9,201 nucleotides of DNA. Origin: an uncultured Haloferula sp. GTDB taxonomy: Bacteria; Verrucomicrobiota; Verrucomicrobiae; Verrucomicrobiales; Akkermansiaceae. The notes under the pieces were generated by a model that was not told the DNA's origin, did not search any database, and saw only the letters and a list, made by a program, of their open reading frames with translations. The first letter of the stretch is position 1. Each line of letters starts with the position of its first letter. Below, one piece after another: positions 1-5,264 of this stretch. The stretch is from NCBI GenBank assembly GCA_946481625.1, contig CAMLOZ010000100.1, forward strand, positions 1 to 9,201, written 5' to 3'. Position numbers and translations under genes: made by a program.

Positions 1-115
1 GACCGTTGATGATCACTGTCGCACCCTCGCGCGCTAGCGAGGCGGCGATGGCCTGCCCGATCCCGCCCGAGGAGGCGGTCACGAGAGCGACCTTGTCGTT
101 CAGTTCCAGATTCAT
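1..115 (-). CDS. Short-chain dehydrogenase/reductase (SDR), N-terminal fragment
   Basis: Only the first 38 codons are in the window; the gene runs off the left edge. The protein begins [20 protein letters not shown]. The TASSGGIG stretch (residues 13-20) is the dinucleotide-binding glycine motif of the SDR Rossmann fold (usual form TGxxxGIG, here with Ala for the first Gly), followed by the expected helix ([12 protein letters not shown]) and second strand (TVIING). Family knowledge: SDRs are cytosolic NAD(P)(H)-dependent oxidoreductases; the substrate cannot be inferred from this fragment and the Tyr-x3-Lys active site lies outside. No clear Shine-Dalgarno precedes the ATG. The gene is divergent from an ArsR-family regulator, with two matching dyads between them, so I infer that the regulator represses it. 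Certain as an SDR, unknown in function. Confidence 0.88.
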   Translation of the reverse strand, partial: MNLELNDKVALVTASSGGIGQAIAASLAREGATVIING

Positions 116-138
116 TTCAGCTTCAGGGGTGGGGAATC

Positions 139-156
139 GTTCGATGGAAATCGAAC
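139..156. promoter_or_regulatory. Operator-like dyad 1 in the SDR/arsR divergent region
   Basis: GTTCGATGGAAATCGAAC is a perfect 7-bp inverted repeat with a 4-bp spacer. It lies 23 bp upstream of the SDR ATG. A near copy with the same half-site spacing lies at 193-210. ArsR-family dimers bind dyads of about this size near their own gene, so the adjacent regulator is the likely binder. Not proven. Confidence 0.6.
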
Positions 157-158
157 AA

Positions 159-186
159 CCGATACGCCCGCTTTTTACGTCGTCAA
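159..186 (-). promoter_or_regulatory. Candidate sigma70-type promoter for the SDR gene
   Basis: Read on the minus strand, TTGACG (186-181) is followed after 16 bases by TATCGG (164-159). The -35 box is good and the -10 box is poor (three of six matches). The 18-bp dyad at 139-156 lies directly downstream of the -10 box, where a bound repressor would block initiation. This is a positional inference only. Confidence 0.28.
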
Positions 187-192
187 ACGATA

Positions 193-210
193 ATTCGATC
201 ATTGTCGAAC
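193..210. promoter_or_regulatory. Operator-like dyad 2 in the SDR/arsR divergent region
   Basis: ATTCGATCATTGTCGAAC has the same layout as the dyad at 139-156 (TTCGAT, four bases, then TCGAAC). It is imperfect at the inner and outer positions. The starts of the two copies are 54 bp apart, about five helical turns, so both fall on the same DNA face. It lies 27 bp upstream of the chosen arsR ATG, which suggests autoregulation. A second overlapping dyad, CATTG-TCGAA-CAATG, covers 200-214. Confidence 0.5.
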
Positions 211-237
211 AATGCCCCCGTGCTACCTTCCCTGGCG

Positions 238-576
238 ATGAAGCCCTACACCCACCCGGCCCTCGGCGATGTCACCCTGCCGGCGGTCATGCAGGCCCTC
301 TCCGATCCCTGCCGGATCGAGATCCTGCGGTCGCTCATGGATGCCGGTGAACTTGCCTGTGGGGACATCCCCCTCGATATCTCGAAGGCCACCGTCTCCC
401 ACCATTTCGCCGTCCTCCGCGAAGCCGGGCTCGTCCTCACCCGCACCGAGGGCACCCGCTGTCTCAACACCGTCCGCGAAGAGGAACTTGAAAAGCGCTT
501 CCCCGGCCTCCTCAGCCTCGTCCTTCGCGAGAAGCCCAGGAAGCCCGCCAAAAAGCCCGCCGCCCAAGGCGCCTGA
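238..576 (+). CDS. ArsR/SmtB-family winged-helix transcriptional regulator
   Basis: A 112-residue protein of normal size for the family. An N-terminal helix pair ([14 protein letters not shown], about 20-33) is followed by the helix-turn-helix at about 38-65, with the recognition helix in [18 protein letters not shown] beta wing follows ([13 protein letters not shown], about 68-79), and then a basic, proline-rich tail ([12 protein letters not shown]). The metal-sensing CxC motif of ArsR/SmtB sensors is absent: ELACGD stands where ELCVCD would be. Metal sensing by that site is therefore unlikely, and the signal is unknown. Two cysteines besides Cys41 exist (25, 75) but are not in a known redox pattern. 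I chose the ATG at 238 because the protein then starts MKPYTHPAL, like typical relatives; the in-frame TTG at 202 lies inside the operator-like dyad. The likely target is the divergent SDR gene plus itself. Confidence 0.88.
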   Translation: MKPYTHPALGDVTLPAVMQALSDPCRIEILRSLMDAGELACGDIPLDISKATVSHHFAVLREAGLVLTRTEGTRCLNTVREEELEKRFPGLLSLVLREKPRKPAKKPAAQGA

Positions 577-751
577 CGGTGGTCCGCGCAGCCCGATGTA
601 CGGCCGAAACGGCTCTGGCGTTCCGCCGCTTTCTGCGGTCTCCAATCCGCAATCTCGCTGTCCCCGGGGGAACATTTACCGGATATTCACCCTCTCCATA
701 AACCACTGACTAGTAAAGGATCATCAAACTCCGATCATTCATTTTCAAAAA

Positions 752-787
752 ATTTCCATAAATTTTGGAAATCCGGCTGACCGGATT
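752..787. repeat. Two abutting small hairpins in AT-rich DNA
   Basis: ATTTCCA (752-758) pairs with TGGAAAT (766-772) across a 7-base loop. Overlapping its end, AATCCGG (770-776) pairs with CCGGATT (781-787) across a CTGA loop. Both stems are perfect but share 770-772, so they are mutually exclusive in part. Their function is unknown. Confidence 0.5.
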
Positions 788-903
788 GCGATTGCTTCAG
801 TAATGACGAGCTTCCTTCCCATCGCGATCAACCTGCCCGGCACGGACGTTCCGGGGGGTGCGCTCCGATCGGACAGGTTCCACGCTGGGTTGAAGTTCGT
901 CTT

Positions 904-936
904 GGCACCGCTTGGGAGCGAAAGCTCCCCGGTGCC
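904..936 (+). repeat. Stable GAAA-capped hairpin
   Basis: GGCACCG (904-910) pairs with CGGTGCC (930-936). Inside it, after a 3-base bulge (911-913), GGGAGC (914-919) pairs with GCTCCC (924-929) around a GAAA tetraloop (920-923). GNRA tetraloops are typical of folded RNA, so this favours function as RNA on the plus strand. No T-run follows, so a classical terminator is unlikely. Confidence 0.65.
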
Positions 937-1065
937 GACCATTTTCCAAATGCCGGCCCTGATGGGGGGAACGGTTGCCAAACGCGAAGGCCGTGAAGCG
1001 AACCGGGGTCGGGGGGCCTCGCTCGTGGATGGCCGGAGCAGGCACCGTCTGTCGGACCGGCCGAA

Positions 1066-1114
1066 CGGGATCGGTACATCTACGGCCGGGGGGCCTGTCA
1101 GTGTGCCGATCCCG
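1066..1114. repeat. Long inverted repeat with inner hairpin
   Basis: CGGGATCGG (1066-1074) pairs perfectly with CCGATCCCG (1106-1114). As RNA the stem extends five more pairs through 1079/1101, including two G-U pairs. The loop itself folds: ACGGCC (1082-1087) with GGCC and GT (1092-1098, one bulged base) around a GGGG loop. Confidence 0.6.
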
Positions 1115-1143
1115 ATGATTTCTTGGTTGTCGGCTAAGTAGTA

Positions 1144-1185
1144 TTCAGGTGACGCCGGGGTCCGGGGGGACCCCGGCTCACTGAA
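1144..1185. repeat. 18-bp stem inverted repeat with GGGG loop
   Basis: The core is a perfect 10-bp stem, GCCGGGGTCC (1154-1163) with GGACCCCGGC (1168-1177), around a GGGG loop. The stem continues outward with GTGA/TCAC (1149-1152 with 1178-1181) and TTCA/TGAA (1144-1147 with 1182-1185), broken only by single bulged bases at 1153 and 1148. It is one of the most stable structures in the window. No T-run follows. Confidence 0.7.
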
Positions 1186-1226
1186 GCCGCTCCAAACATT
1201 CACACGCTCACTACCCGCTCGTGACT

Positions 1227-1268
1227 GGCCGGGACCGTCGATCCGAGGGGATCATAGCGGTCCCGGCC
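1227..1268. repeat. 11-bp perfect inverted repeat with inner stem
   Basis: GGCCGGGACCG (1227-1237) pairs with CGGTCCCGGCC (1258-1268). Inside, GATCC (1240-1244) pairs with GGATC (1249-1253) around GAGG. It lies just after a GTG at 1221 that would otherwise extend the downstream open frame, which argues that the extension is not coding. Confidence 0.7.
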
Positions 1269-1282
1269 TCCTTACGGAGTCG

Positions 1283-1301
1283 CGCGGCTTTCCACGCCGC
1301 G
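1283..1301. repeat. Short GC hairpin
   Basis: CGCGGC (1283-1288) pairs with GCCGCG (1296-1301) across a 7-base loop. A further small stem (1304-1308 with 1312-1316) follows directly. The triplet of GGAGTC words at 1276, 1320 and 1345 lies around these stems. Confidence 0.5.
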
Positions 1302-1342
1302 AAGGGGAGGGTCCCCGCGGAGTCCTTCAAGACCCCACGCGG

Positions 1343-1364
1343 TTGGAGTCCCCGGAAACTCCAA
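1343..1364. repeat. Short hairpin ahead of the membrane protein gene
   Basis: TTGGAGT (1343-1349) pairs with ACTCCAA (1358-1364) across an 8-base loop. It is the last element of the hairpin series, 63 bp before the chosen ATG of the next gene. It could belong to that gene's leader or be the end of a repeat block. Confidence 0.5.
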
Positions 1365-1427
1365 AATCATCGACATCCGGCCGTCGGGAAGAGATTGGTT
1401 TGGCGCGATCTCCTCCCCCTCGCCCCG

Positions 1428-2015
1428 ATGGACCTCCTGCTCCGCATCAAATGGCGTCCCGGCATCGGTGATCCCACCGCTCTGGGTTGGTTTACAGTCG
1501 CCGCTTATGCCGCGGCAGCCCTCTTGGCGTGGCTTGCGTGGAAGAAAACGGGCACCGGCCGGAGCATTTGGCTCTGGGTCGCGATTCTCATGGGCGCCCT
1601 CTGCGTGAACAAGCAGTTCGATCTCCAGTCGCTCTTCACCGACCTCGGCCGTGAAGTGGCGAATGCCGGCGGCTGGTACGGCAAGCGCCGCGGTGTCCAG
1701 AAGTGGTTCGTCCTCGGCGTCGTCCTGGGGGCAGTTGCCTTCGGTTGCTGGTTCACCTGGCGATTCCGGGTCTTCCTCAAGCACCATAAGGCCCTCTCAG
1801 CCGGTCTCCTCTTCCTGCTCACCTTCATCGTCGTCCGCGCCATCTCCTTCCATCACTTCGATGTCTTTTTGAAGACGAGTTTCGCCGGCATCAGGTGGAA
1901 TGGGATTCTGGAGCTTTCCGGCATCCTTCTGATCGCCACCGCCGCCTTTCGCGAACGTCTCGCCCAGATCCGATCGCCCTCCGGCTCGCATGCGATCGCC
2001 CGCGGGTCCTCTTGA
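1428..2015 (+). CDS. Conserved five-helix inner-membrane protein of unknown function
   Basis: A 195-residue protein with about five hydrophobic segments (roughly 20-38, 46-61, 93-110, 123-140, 157-174). It has striking polar motifs between them: GIGDPT (12-17), NKQFDLQSLFTDLGR (61-75), GWYGKRR (82-88), RAISFHHFD (137-145) and ELSGI (162-166). I recognise this pattern as a widespread family of uncharacterised membrane proteins in which the NKQxDLQ and RxxSFHHxD motifs recur. I know of no assigned function and do not propose one. The conserved Asp, Lys and paired His could form a site near the membrane surface. The ATG at 1428 gives the start seen in relatives; an upstream GTG at 1221 would add 69 residues of non-hydrophobic sequence encoded by inverted repeats. 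No Shine-Dalgarno is visible. A small hairpin (2022-2038) follows the stop. Confidence 0.78.
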   Translation: MDLLLRIKWRPGIGDPTALGWFTVAAYAAAALLAWLAWKKTGTGRSIWLWVAILMGALCVNKQFDLQSLFTDLGREVANAGGWYGKRRGVQKWFVLGVVLGAVAFGCWFTWRFRVFLKHHKALSAGLLFLLTFIVVRAISFHHFDVFLKTSFAGIRWNGILELSGILLIATAAFRERLAQIRSPSGSHAIARGSS

Positions 2016-2151
2016 GCGATGCGGTGTCCGAGGCACCGTCCCGTCGCTGCCGCAGTCACCATGCCCTTCGCGCTGCCCTGGTAGAACACCCCCTGATCCC
2101 TTGCCTCACGCCGTCATTTTTCCCGCGTTGCGAACCCGGCCCCATCCCTCC

Positions 2152-3366
2152 ATGCTTTCCCCCATGCGGTGGTTGTTCATGCTCACGATGCCGGTGGTGG
2201 CGATGGCTCAGGAAAAGGCCCATCCCCCGGATCCCGACGAAGCCGCCTATCCCGCCATCGAGCGCTTCGTCAAAGTGCTCGAGCAAGTCCGCCAGCGTCA
2301 TCCTGATGCCGACAAGGTCGCCTACGACCGCCTCGTGAACCACGCCCTCGAGGGCATGCTCTCCAGTCTCGATCCTTTCTCCAGCTTCATCCATCCTGAG
2401 ATGGCCCGGGCCCTCGAAGCGGATCCCAAACTCGATCCCTATCTCCCCTCGCTCGGCCTCACTCTGGGTCTTCGCGATGACGGCGTCTATGTCGCCAATG
2501 TCGCCCCCGCATCCCCGGCCTCGCGTGCCGGCATCCTCCCGGACTCGGGCATCCAGGAGGTCGATGGCGCAGCGCCGCCGCCCTTTTCGGAGCTGCTTGC
2601 GTCGATGCGGAAAGCACCGGGGATGAAGACTACGCTCAAGATGAAGTCGCCCGCCGCGCCGCAACCGGTCACCGTCGATCTGGTGCACATGGCGGTCGAG
2701 GATCGCGCCGTCACCGATGCCCGCTTGTTGGAGGACGCCAGCACCGGCTACATCCGGCTCGCCTCCTTCATGGGCACCTGCGCCCGCGAGATGGAAGCTG
2801 CCCTCGATGAGCTGGAAGACAAGGGCATGAAGACCCTCATCCTCGACCTCCGCGGCAATCCCGGCGGCGATCTCCACCAGACCGTTCAGATCCTCGGCTA
2901 CTTCCTCCCGCCATCTACCGCCGTCGTCACGACGCAAGGCCGCGGGGGTGGAGTCCAAGGCGATCCGCTCAAAACCCCCGACCGCCAGCGTCGGAAGCGC
3001 GAGTATCCCATCAAGGTCCTCATCGACCCCATGTCCGCCTCCGCCTCCGAACTCACCGCCGGGGCCCTGCAGGACCTGAAACGCGCCACCATCGTCGGCG
3101 AAACAAGCTACGGCAAGGGCTCGGTTCAGAACATCATCCCGATGGGCGGCGGCACCGCCCTCCGCCTCACCATCGCCACCTACCACACGCCCTCCGGCAA
3201 CACGCCTCACCGCAAAGGCATCACTCCCGACATCAAGGTGGGAGTGACCGATGCCGACCGCACCAAGCTCCAGCTCTCCTACCGCAAGGACTCCCTCACA
3301 CCCGACGAAAAGAAGGAACTCGAGGGATGGGAAGACCCCGTATTGAAGGCCTCGCTCGGCAAATAG
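2152..3366 (+). CDS. S41 family C-terminal processing protease (CtpA/Prc type) with PDZ domain
   Basis: A 404-residue exported serine protease that cleaves proteins near their C-termini outside the cytoplasm. It has a signal peptide (RWLFMLTMPVVAMA, cleavage probably near residue 19), an N-terminal helical part with LSSLDPFSSF (70-79), and a PDZ domain (about 95-180) with a degenerate ligand-binding loop around LGLTLGL. The protease core (about 200-375) contains DLRGNPGG (232-239). The Ser-Lys dyad is intact: by spacing to Lys322 in SYGKGSVQ, the nucleophile is the middle Ser of SASASE, Ser297, and Gln326 matches the third conserved residue. The frame is open back to 1990, but that stretch lacks a signal peptide at its start and overlaps the upstream gene. 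ATG 2152 or ATG 2164 both leave a usable signal peptide. The substrate is unknown; the family acts in envelope and stress proteolysis. Confidence 0.9.
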   Translation: MLSPMRWLFMLTMPVVAMAQEKAHPPDPDEAAYPAIERFVKVLEQVRQRHPDADKVAYDRLVNHALEGMLSSLDPFSSFIHPEMARALEADPKLDPYLPSLGLTLGLRDDGVYVANVAPASPASRAGILPDSGIQEVDGAAPPPFSELLASMRKAPGMKTTLKMKSPAAPQPVTVDLVHMAVEDRAVTDARLLEDASTGYIRLASFMGTCAREMEAALDELEDKGMKTLILDLRGNPGGDLHQTVQILGYFLPPSTAVVTTQGRGGGVQGDPLKTPDRQRRKREYPIKVLIDPMSASASELTAGALQDLKRATIVGETSYGKGSVQNIIPMGGGTALRLTIATYHTPSGNTPHRKGITPDIKVGVTDADRTKLQLSYRKDSLTPDEKKELEGWEDPVLKASLGK

Positions 3367-3394
3367 CTCTTTACCTTCCTCTTCCCTGTCTTCA

Positions 3395-3422
3395 TTGGAA
3401 CTTGGAATTTAGAGTTTGAACC
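3395..3422. repeat. Degenerate heptad repeat in the tsaD leader
   Basis: Four consecutive 7-mers, TTGGAAC, TTGGAAT, TTAGAGT, TTGAACC, run in phase. Two more loose copies follow out of phase (TTGGCAC at 3432, TTGGGAC at 3453). They lie between the protease stop and the tsaD start. A related pair, CAATCCG and CAATCTC, lies at 643-656. Such heptads look like the dispersed intergenic repeats of some Verrucomicrobiota and Planctomycetota genomes; that comparison is from general familiarity and not checked. Confidence 0.45.
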
Positions 3423-3467
3423 CTGCCTTTCTTGGCACATCGAACTTCTTACTTGGGACTTCCCGCC

Positions 3468-4493
3468 GTGCTCCTCCTCGCCCTCGAATCCTCCTGCGAT
3501 GAAACCGCGGTCGCCATCCTCTCCGGCGAACCCAGCCAGCCCGCGCGCATCCTTGCCTCGGAGATCGCCTCGCAAATCGAACTTCACCGCCAATACGGCG
3601 GCGTCGTGCCTGAGGTCGCCTCGCGCAATCACTCGCTCCACCTCAGACCTCTCGTCGAACAAGCCCTCGCCCATGCCGGCGTGAGCATGCGGGAGATCGA
3701 TGCCTTCGCCGCCACCTCCGGCCCCGGCCTTGCCTCCTCCCTCCTCATCGGTGCCACCGCCGCGAAAGCCATGGCTGCCGCCGCCGGAAAACCCTTCATC
3801 GCCGTCAACCACCTCGAAGGCCACTTGCTCTCACCTTTCGTCGATAGCGGCATCGTTCCTCCCCACCTCGGCTTGATCGTCTCCGGCGGGCACACCCTTC
3901 TGTTAGATGTCGAGGCTCCCGGCATTTACCGCAAGCTCGGCGGCACCCGCGATGACGCGGCGGGCGAGGCCTTCGACAAGGTTGCCAAGATGCTCGGGCT
4001 CCCGTACCCCGGCGGGCCGGAGATCGAGAAAGCCGCCATGGACGGGAGACGCGACGCCTTCGCCTTTCCTCGCTCGATGATGAAGGAGCCCGGCTTCGAT
4101 TTCTCCTTTTCCGGCCTGAAGACCGCCGTCCTCTACACGCTTTCCGAACGCAATCCGGAAGCAGGCACCCCGCTTCCCGATGACCTCGGAGACCTCTGTG
4201 CTTCCTTCCAGGAAGCCGTGATCGAAGTTCTCGTCGTGAAAACCCTCCGTGCCGCCCGGCACGCCGGCCGCCGCCTGATCGCCCTCTCCGGCGGCGTGAG
4301 CCTGAACAAGACCCTCCGCGCCGCCTTCGAAACAGCCTGCCACCGCGAAGGCATCACCCTCGCCGTGGCCACTCCCGGCCTCTGCACCGACAACGCCGCC
4401 ATGATCGGCTTCGCCGGCCTGCTCCGCGCCTTCGCCGGCGAAAGCTCGCCCCTTGATGGCGATATCGATCCCAATCTCGTGCTTGCGGGATAA
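3468..4493 (+). CDS. tsaD: tRNA N6-adenosine threonylcarbamoyltransferase TsaD
   Basis: This is the Kae1/TsaD enzyme. With TsaB and TsaE it transfers the threonylcarbamoyl group from threonylcarbamoyl-AMP to A37 of tRNAs that read ANN codons (t6A), a near-universal and usually essential step in the cytosol. It is 341 residues, normal for the family. The start MLLLALESSCDETAVAI is the ASKHA nucleotide-binding motif. The iron/zinc ligands are visible: His115 and His119 in NHLEGH, and Asp308 in CTDNAAMIG. SGGHTLL and the LSGGVSLNKTLR segment (usually SGGVAxNxxLR) are also present. I chose GTG 3468 because it puts the first motif where relatives have it; an upstream TTG at 3432 adds 12 residues that match nothing. 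No Shine-Dalgarno. The partner genes tsaB, tsaC and tsaE are not in the window. Confidence 0.96.
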   Translation: MLLLALESSCDETAVAILSGEPSQPARILASEIASQIELHRQYGGVVPEVASRNHSLHLRPLVEQALAHAGVSMREIDAFAATSGPGLASSLLIGATAAKAMAAAAGKPFIAVNHLEGHLLSPFVDSGIVPPHLGLIVSGGHTLLLDVEAPGIYRKLGGTRDDAAGEAFDKVAKMLGLPYPGGPEIEKAAMDGRRDAFAFPRSMMKEPGFDFSFSGLKTAVLYTLSERNPEAGTPLPDDLGDLCASFQEAVIEVLVVKTLRAARHAGRRLIALSGGVSLNKTLRAAFETACHREGITLAVATPGLCTDNAAMIGFAGLLRAFAGESSPLDGDIDPNLVLAG

Positions 4494-4572
4494 GGAACGC
4501 TCGCACAAGGATTTCGCTTCCACGCGCTCGCGGCTTGCGTGTTTCGTCCTCCACGGCTTTTGTTGACTTACC

Positions 4573-5208
4573 ATGGCTTACCGCACCGTGATTTTCGATT
4601 TCGACGGCACCCTGGCGGACACGCTGGAAGAGAGCCGGAGGATCTACAATCACCTCGCGCCGGAGTACAACCTGCGGGAAGTGACCTCGGAAGAACTCCC
4701 CGATCTCCGGCATTTCTCGCTTTTGGAACTGCTCGGTCATCTGAACATCCCCAAACGCCGCGTGCCCTCGCTCCTCTCCCGCGGCACCGCCCTCATGCGC
4801 GGGAATATCACCCGCCTGACGCTTATCCCCGGCATCGGCGATATTCTCCCGGAAATGCGCGACCGGGCGGAGGCCTTCGGCATCCTCACCTCCAACGCGA
4901 CTGCGAATGTCGACCTCTTCCTGCGCGCCCACGGCCTCCGCGAACACTTCGATTTCATCTCTTCGACCTCGAAGCTGACTGGCAAATCCAAGCACCTGCG
5001 CGCGATCCGCAAGACCTTCTCGGTCCGCGAAGAGGAGATGCTCTATGTGGGCGACGAGATCCGCGACATCCGCGCCGCGAAGAAGGCGGGCATCGCGATC
5101 GCCGCAGTCACGTGGGGTTTCAATTCGCCGGAATCGCTGCGGGCGGAAGATCCGGAACACCTCGTCCACGCTCCCACCGAACTCCTCGGACTGGTCTCCG
5201 GCACCTGA
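4573..5208 (+). CDS. HAD-superfamily hydrolase, phosphoglycolate phosphatase-like
   Basis: A 211-residue cytosolic phosphatase of HAD subfamily I with all four motifs. Motif I is FDFDGTLAD with nucleophile Asp9 and general acid Asp11. Motif II is LTSNA (Thr106/Ser107). Motif III is Lys138 in GKSK. Motif IV is VGDEIRD with Asp161, Glu162 and Asp165 for magnesium. The helical cap (about 16-85) is of the C1 type found in Gph and PgmB relatives. The LTSNA and VGDEIRDIRAAKKAGI wording is typical of the Gph-like group, so dephosphorylation of 2-phosphoglycolate or another small sugar or acid phosphate is plausible, but the substrate cannot be read from the sequence. It starts at ATG 4573, 79 bp after tsaD, with no Shine-Dalgarno. 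Confidence 0.9.
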   Translation: MAYRTVIFDFDGTLADTLEESRRIYNHLAPEYNLREVTSEELPDLRHFSLLELLGHLNIPKRRVPSLLSRGTALMRGNITRLTLIPGIGDILPEMRDRAEAFGILTSNATANVDLFLRAHGLREHFDFISSTSKLTGKSKHLRAIRKTFSVREEEMLYVGDEIRDIRAAKKAGIAIAAVTWGFNSPESLRAEDPEHLVHAPTELLGLVSGT

Positions 5209-5264
5209 GTTGGCCGCCGATTTCCGGATTCGACATTCGCAGGGTCGTTGCCAAGCTGCCCGCC

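Larger units (their letters stand above)
577..1427. other. Long intergenic region rich in inverted repeats, no credible gene
   Basis: About 850 bp separate the regulator from the next convincing start. The open frames here (745-1203 minus, 803-1141 plus, and the 1221-1427 extension of the downstream frame) show no recognisable domain and overlap perfect inverted repeats. From left to right it holds small hairpins just after arsR (603-613 and 626-638), two CAATC-type heptads (643-656), an AT-rich stretch (about 697-772), and then a near-continuous series of GC-rich inverted repeats from about 830 to 1364. Additional pairings beyond those listed separately include 830-837 with 871-879 (one bulge), 984-992 with 1015-1022 (one bulge), 1031-1036 with 1057-1062, and 1304-1308 with 1312-1316. 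Five GGGGGG runs occur at 853, 964, 1011, 1088 and 1164. It could be a mosaic of dispersed repeats, an unannotated structured RNA, or decayed sequence. Confidence 0.6.

Noticed and set aside
202..237. TTG start for the ArsR regulator
   Set aside because: The codon sits within the operator-like dyad and adds 12 residues not typical of the family.
904..936. Rho-independent terminator
   Set aside because: The hairpin is strong but no T-run follows, and it lies over 300 bp past arsR.
745..1203. 152-codon open frame on the minus strand and a 112-codon frame (803-1141) on the plus strand
   Set aside because: Both lie over the inverted repeats, show no domain or typical protein composition, and open frames of this size are expected in GC-rich DNA.
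830..1364. CRISPR array, tRNA cluster or integron attC sites
   Set aside because: There are no equal direct repeats with spacers, no tRNA cloverleaf or T-arm motif, and no attC-type core pairs or integrase.
1221..1427. GTG-initiated N-terminal extension of the 195-residue membrane protein
   Set aside because: It is encoded by hairpin sequence (1227-1268 and on), is not hydrophobic, and the ATG at 1428 fits the family's usual start.
1990..2151. Longer N-terminus for the S41 protease
   Set aside because: It would overlap the upstream gene and bury the signal peptide inside the protein.
2056..3210. 384-codon minus-strand frame, and similar long antisense frames at 5043-6314, 4354-5325, 7578-8879 and 6190-7539
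   Set aside because: They are antisense or other-frame shadows of convincing genes, with Gly/Arg/Glu-rich low-complexity translations and no domains.
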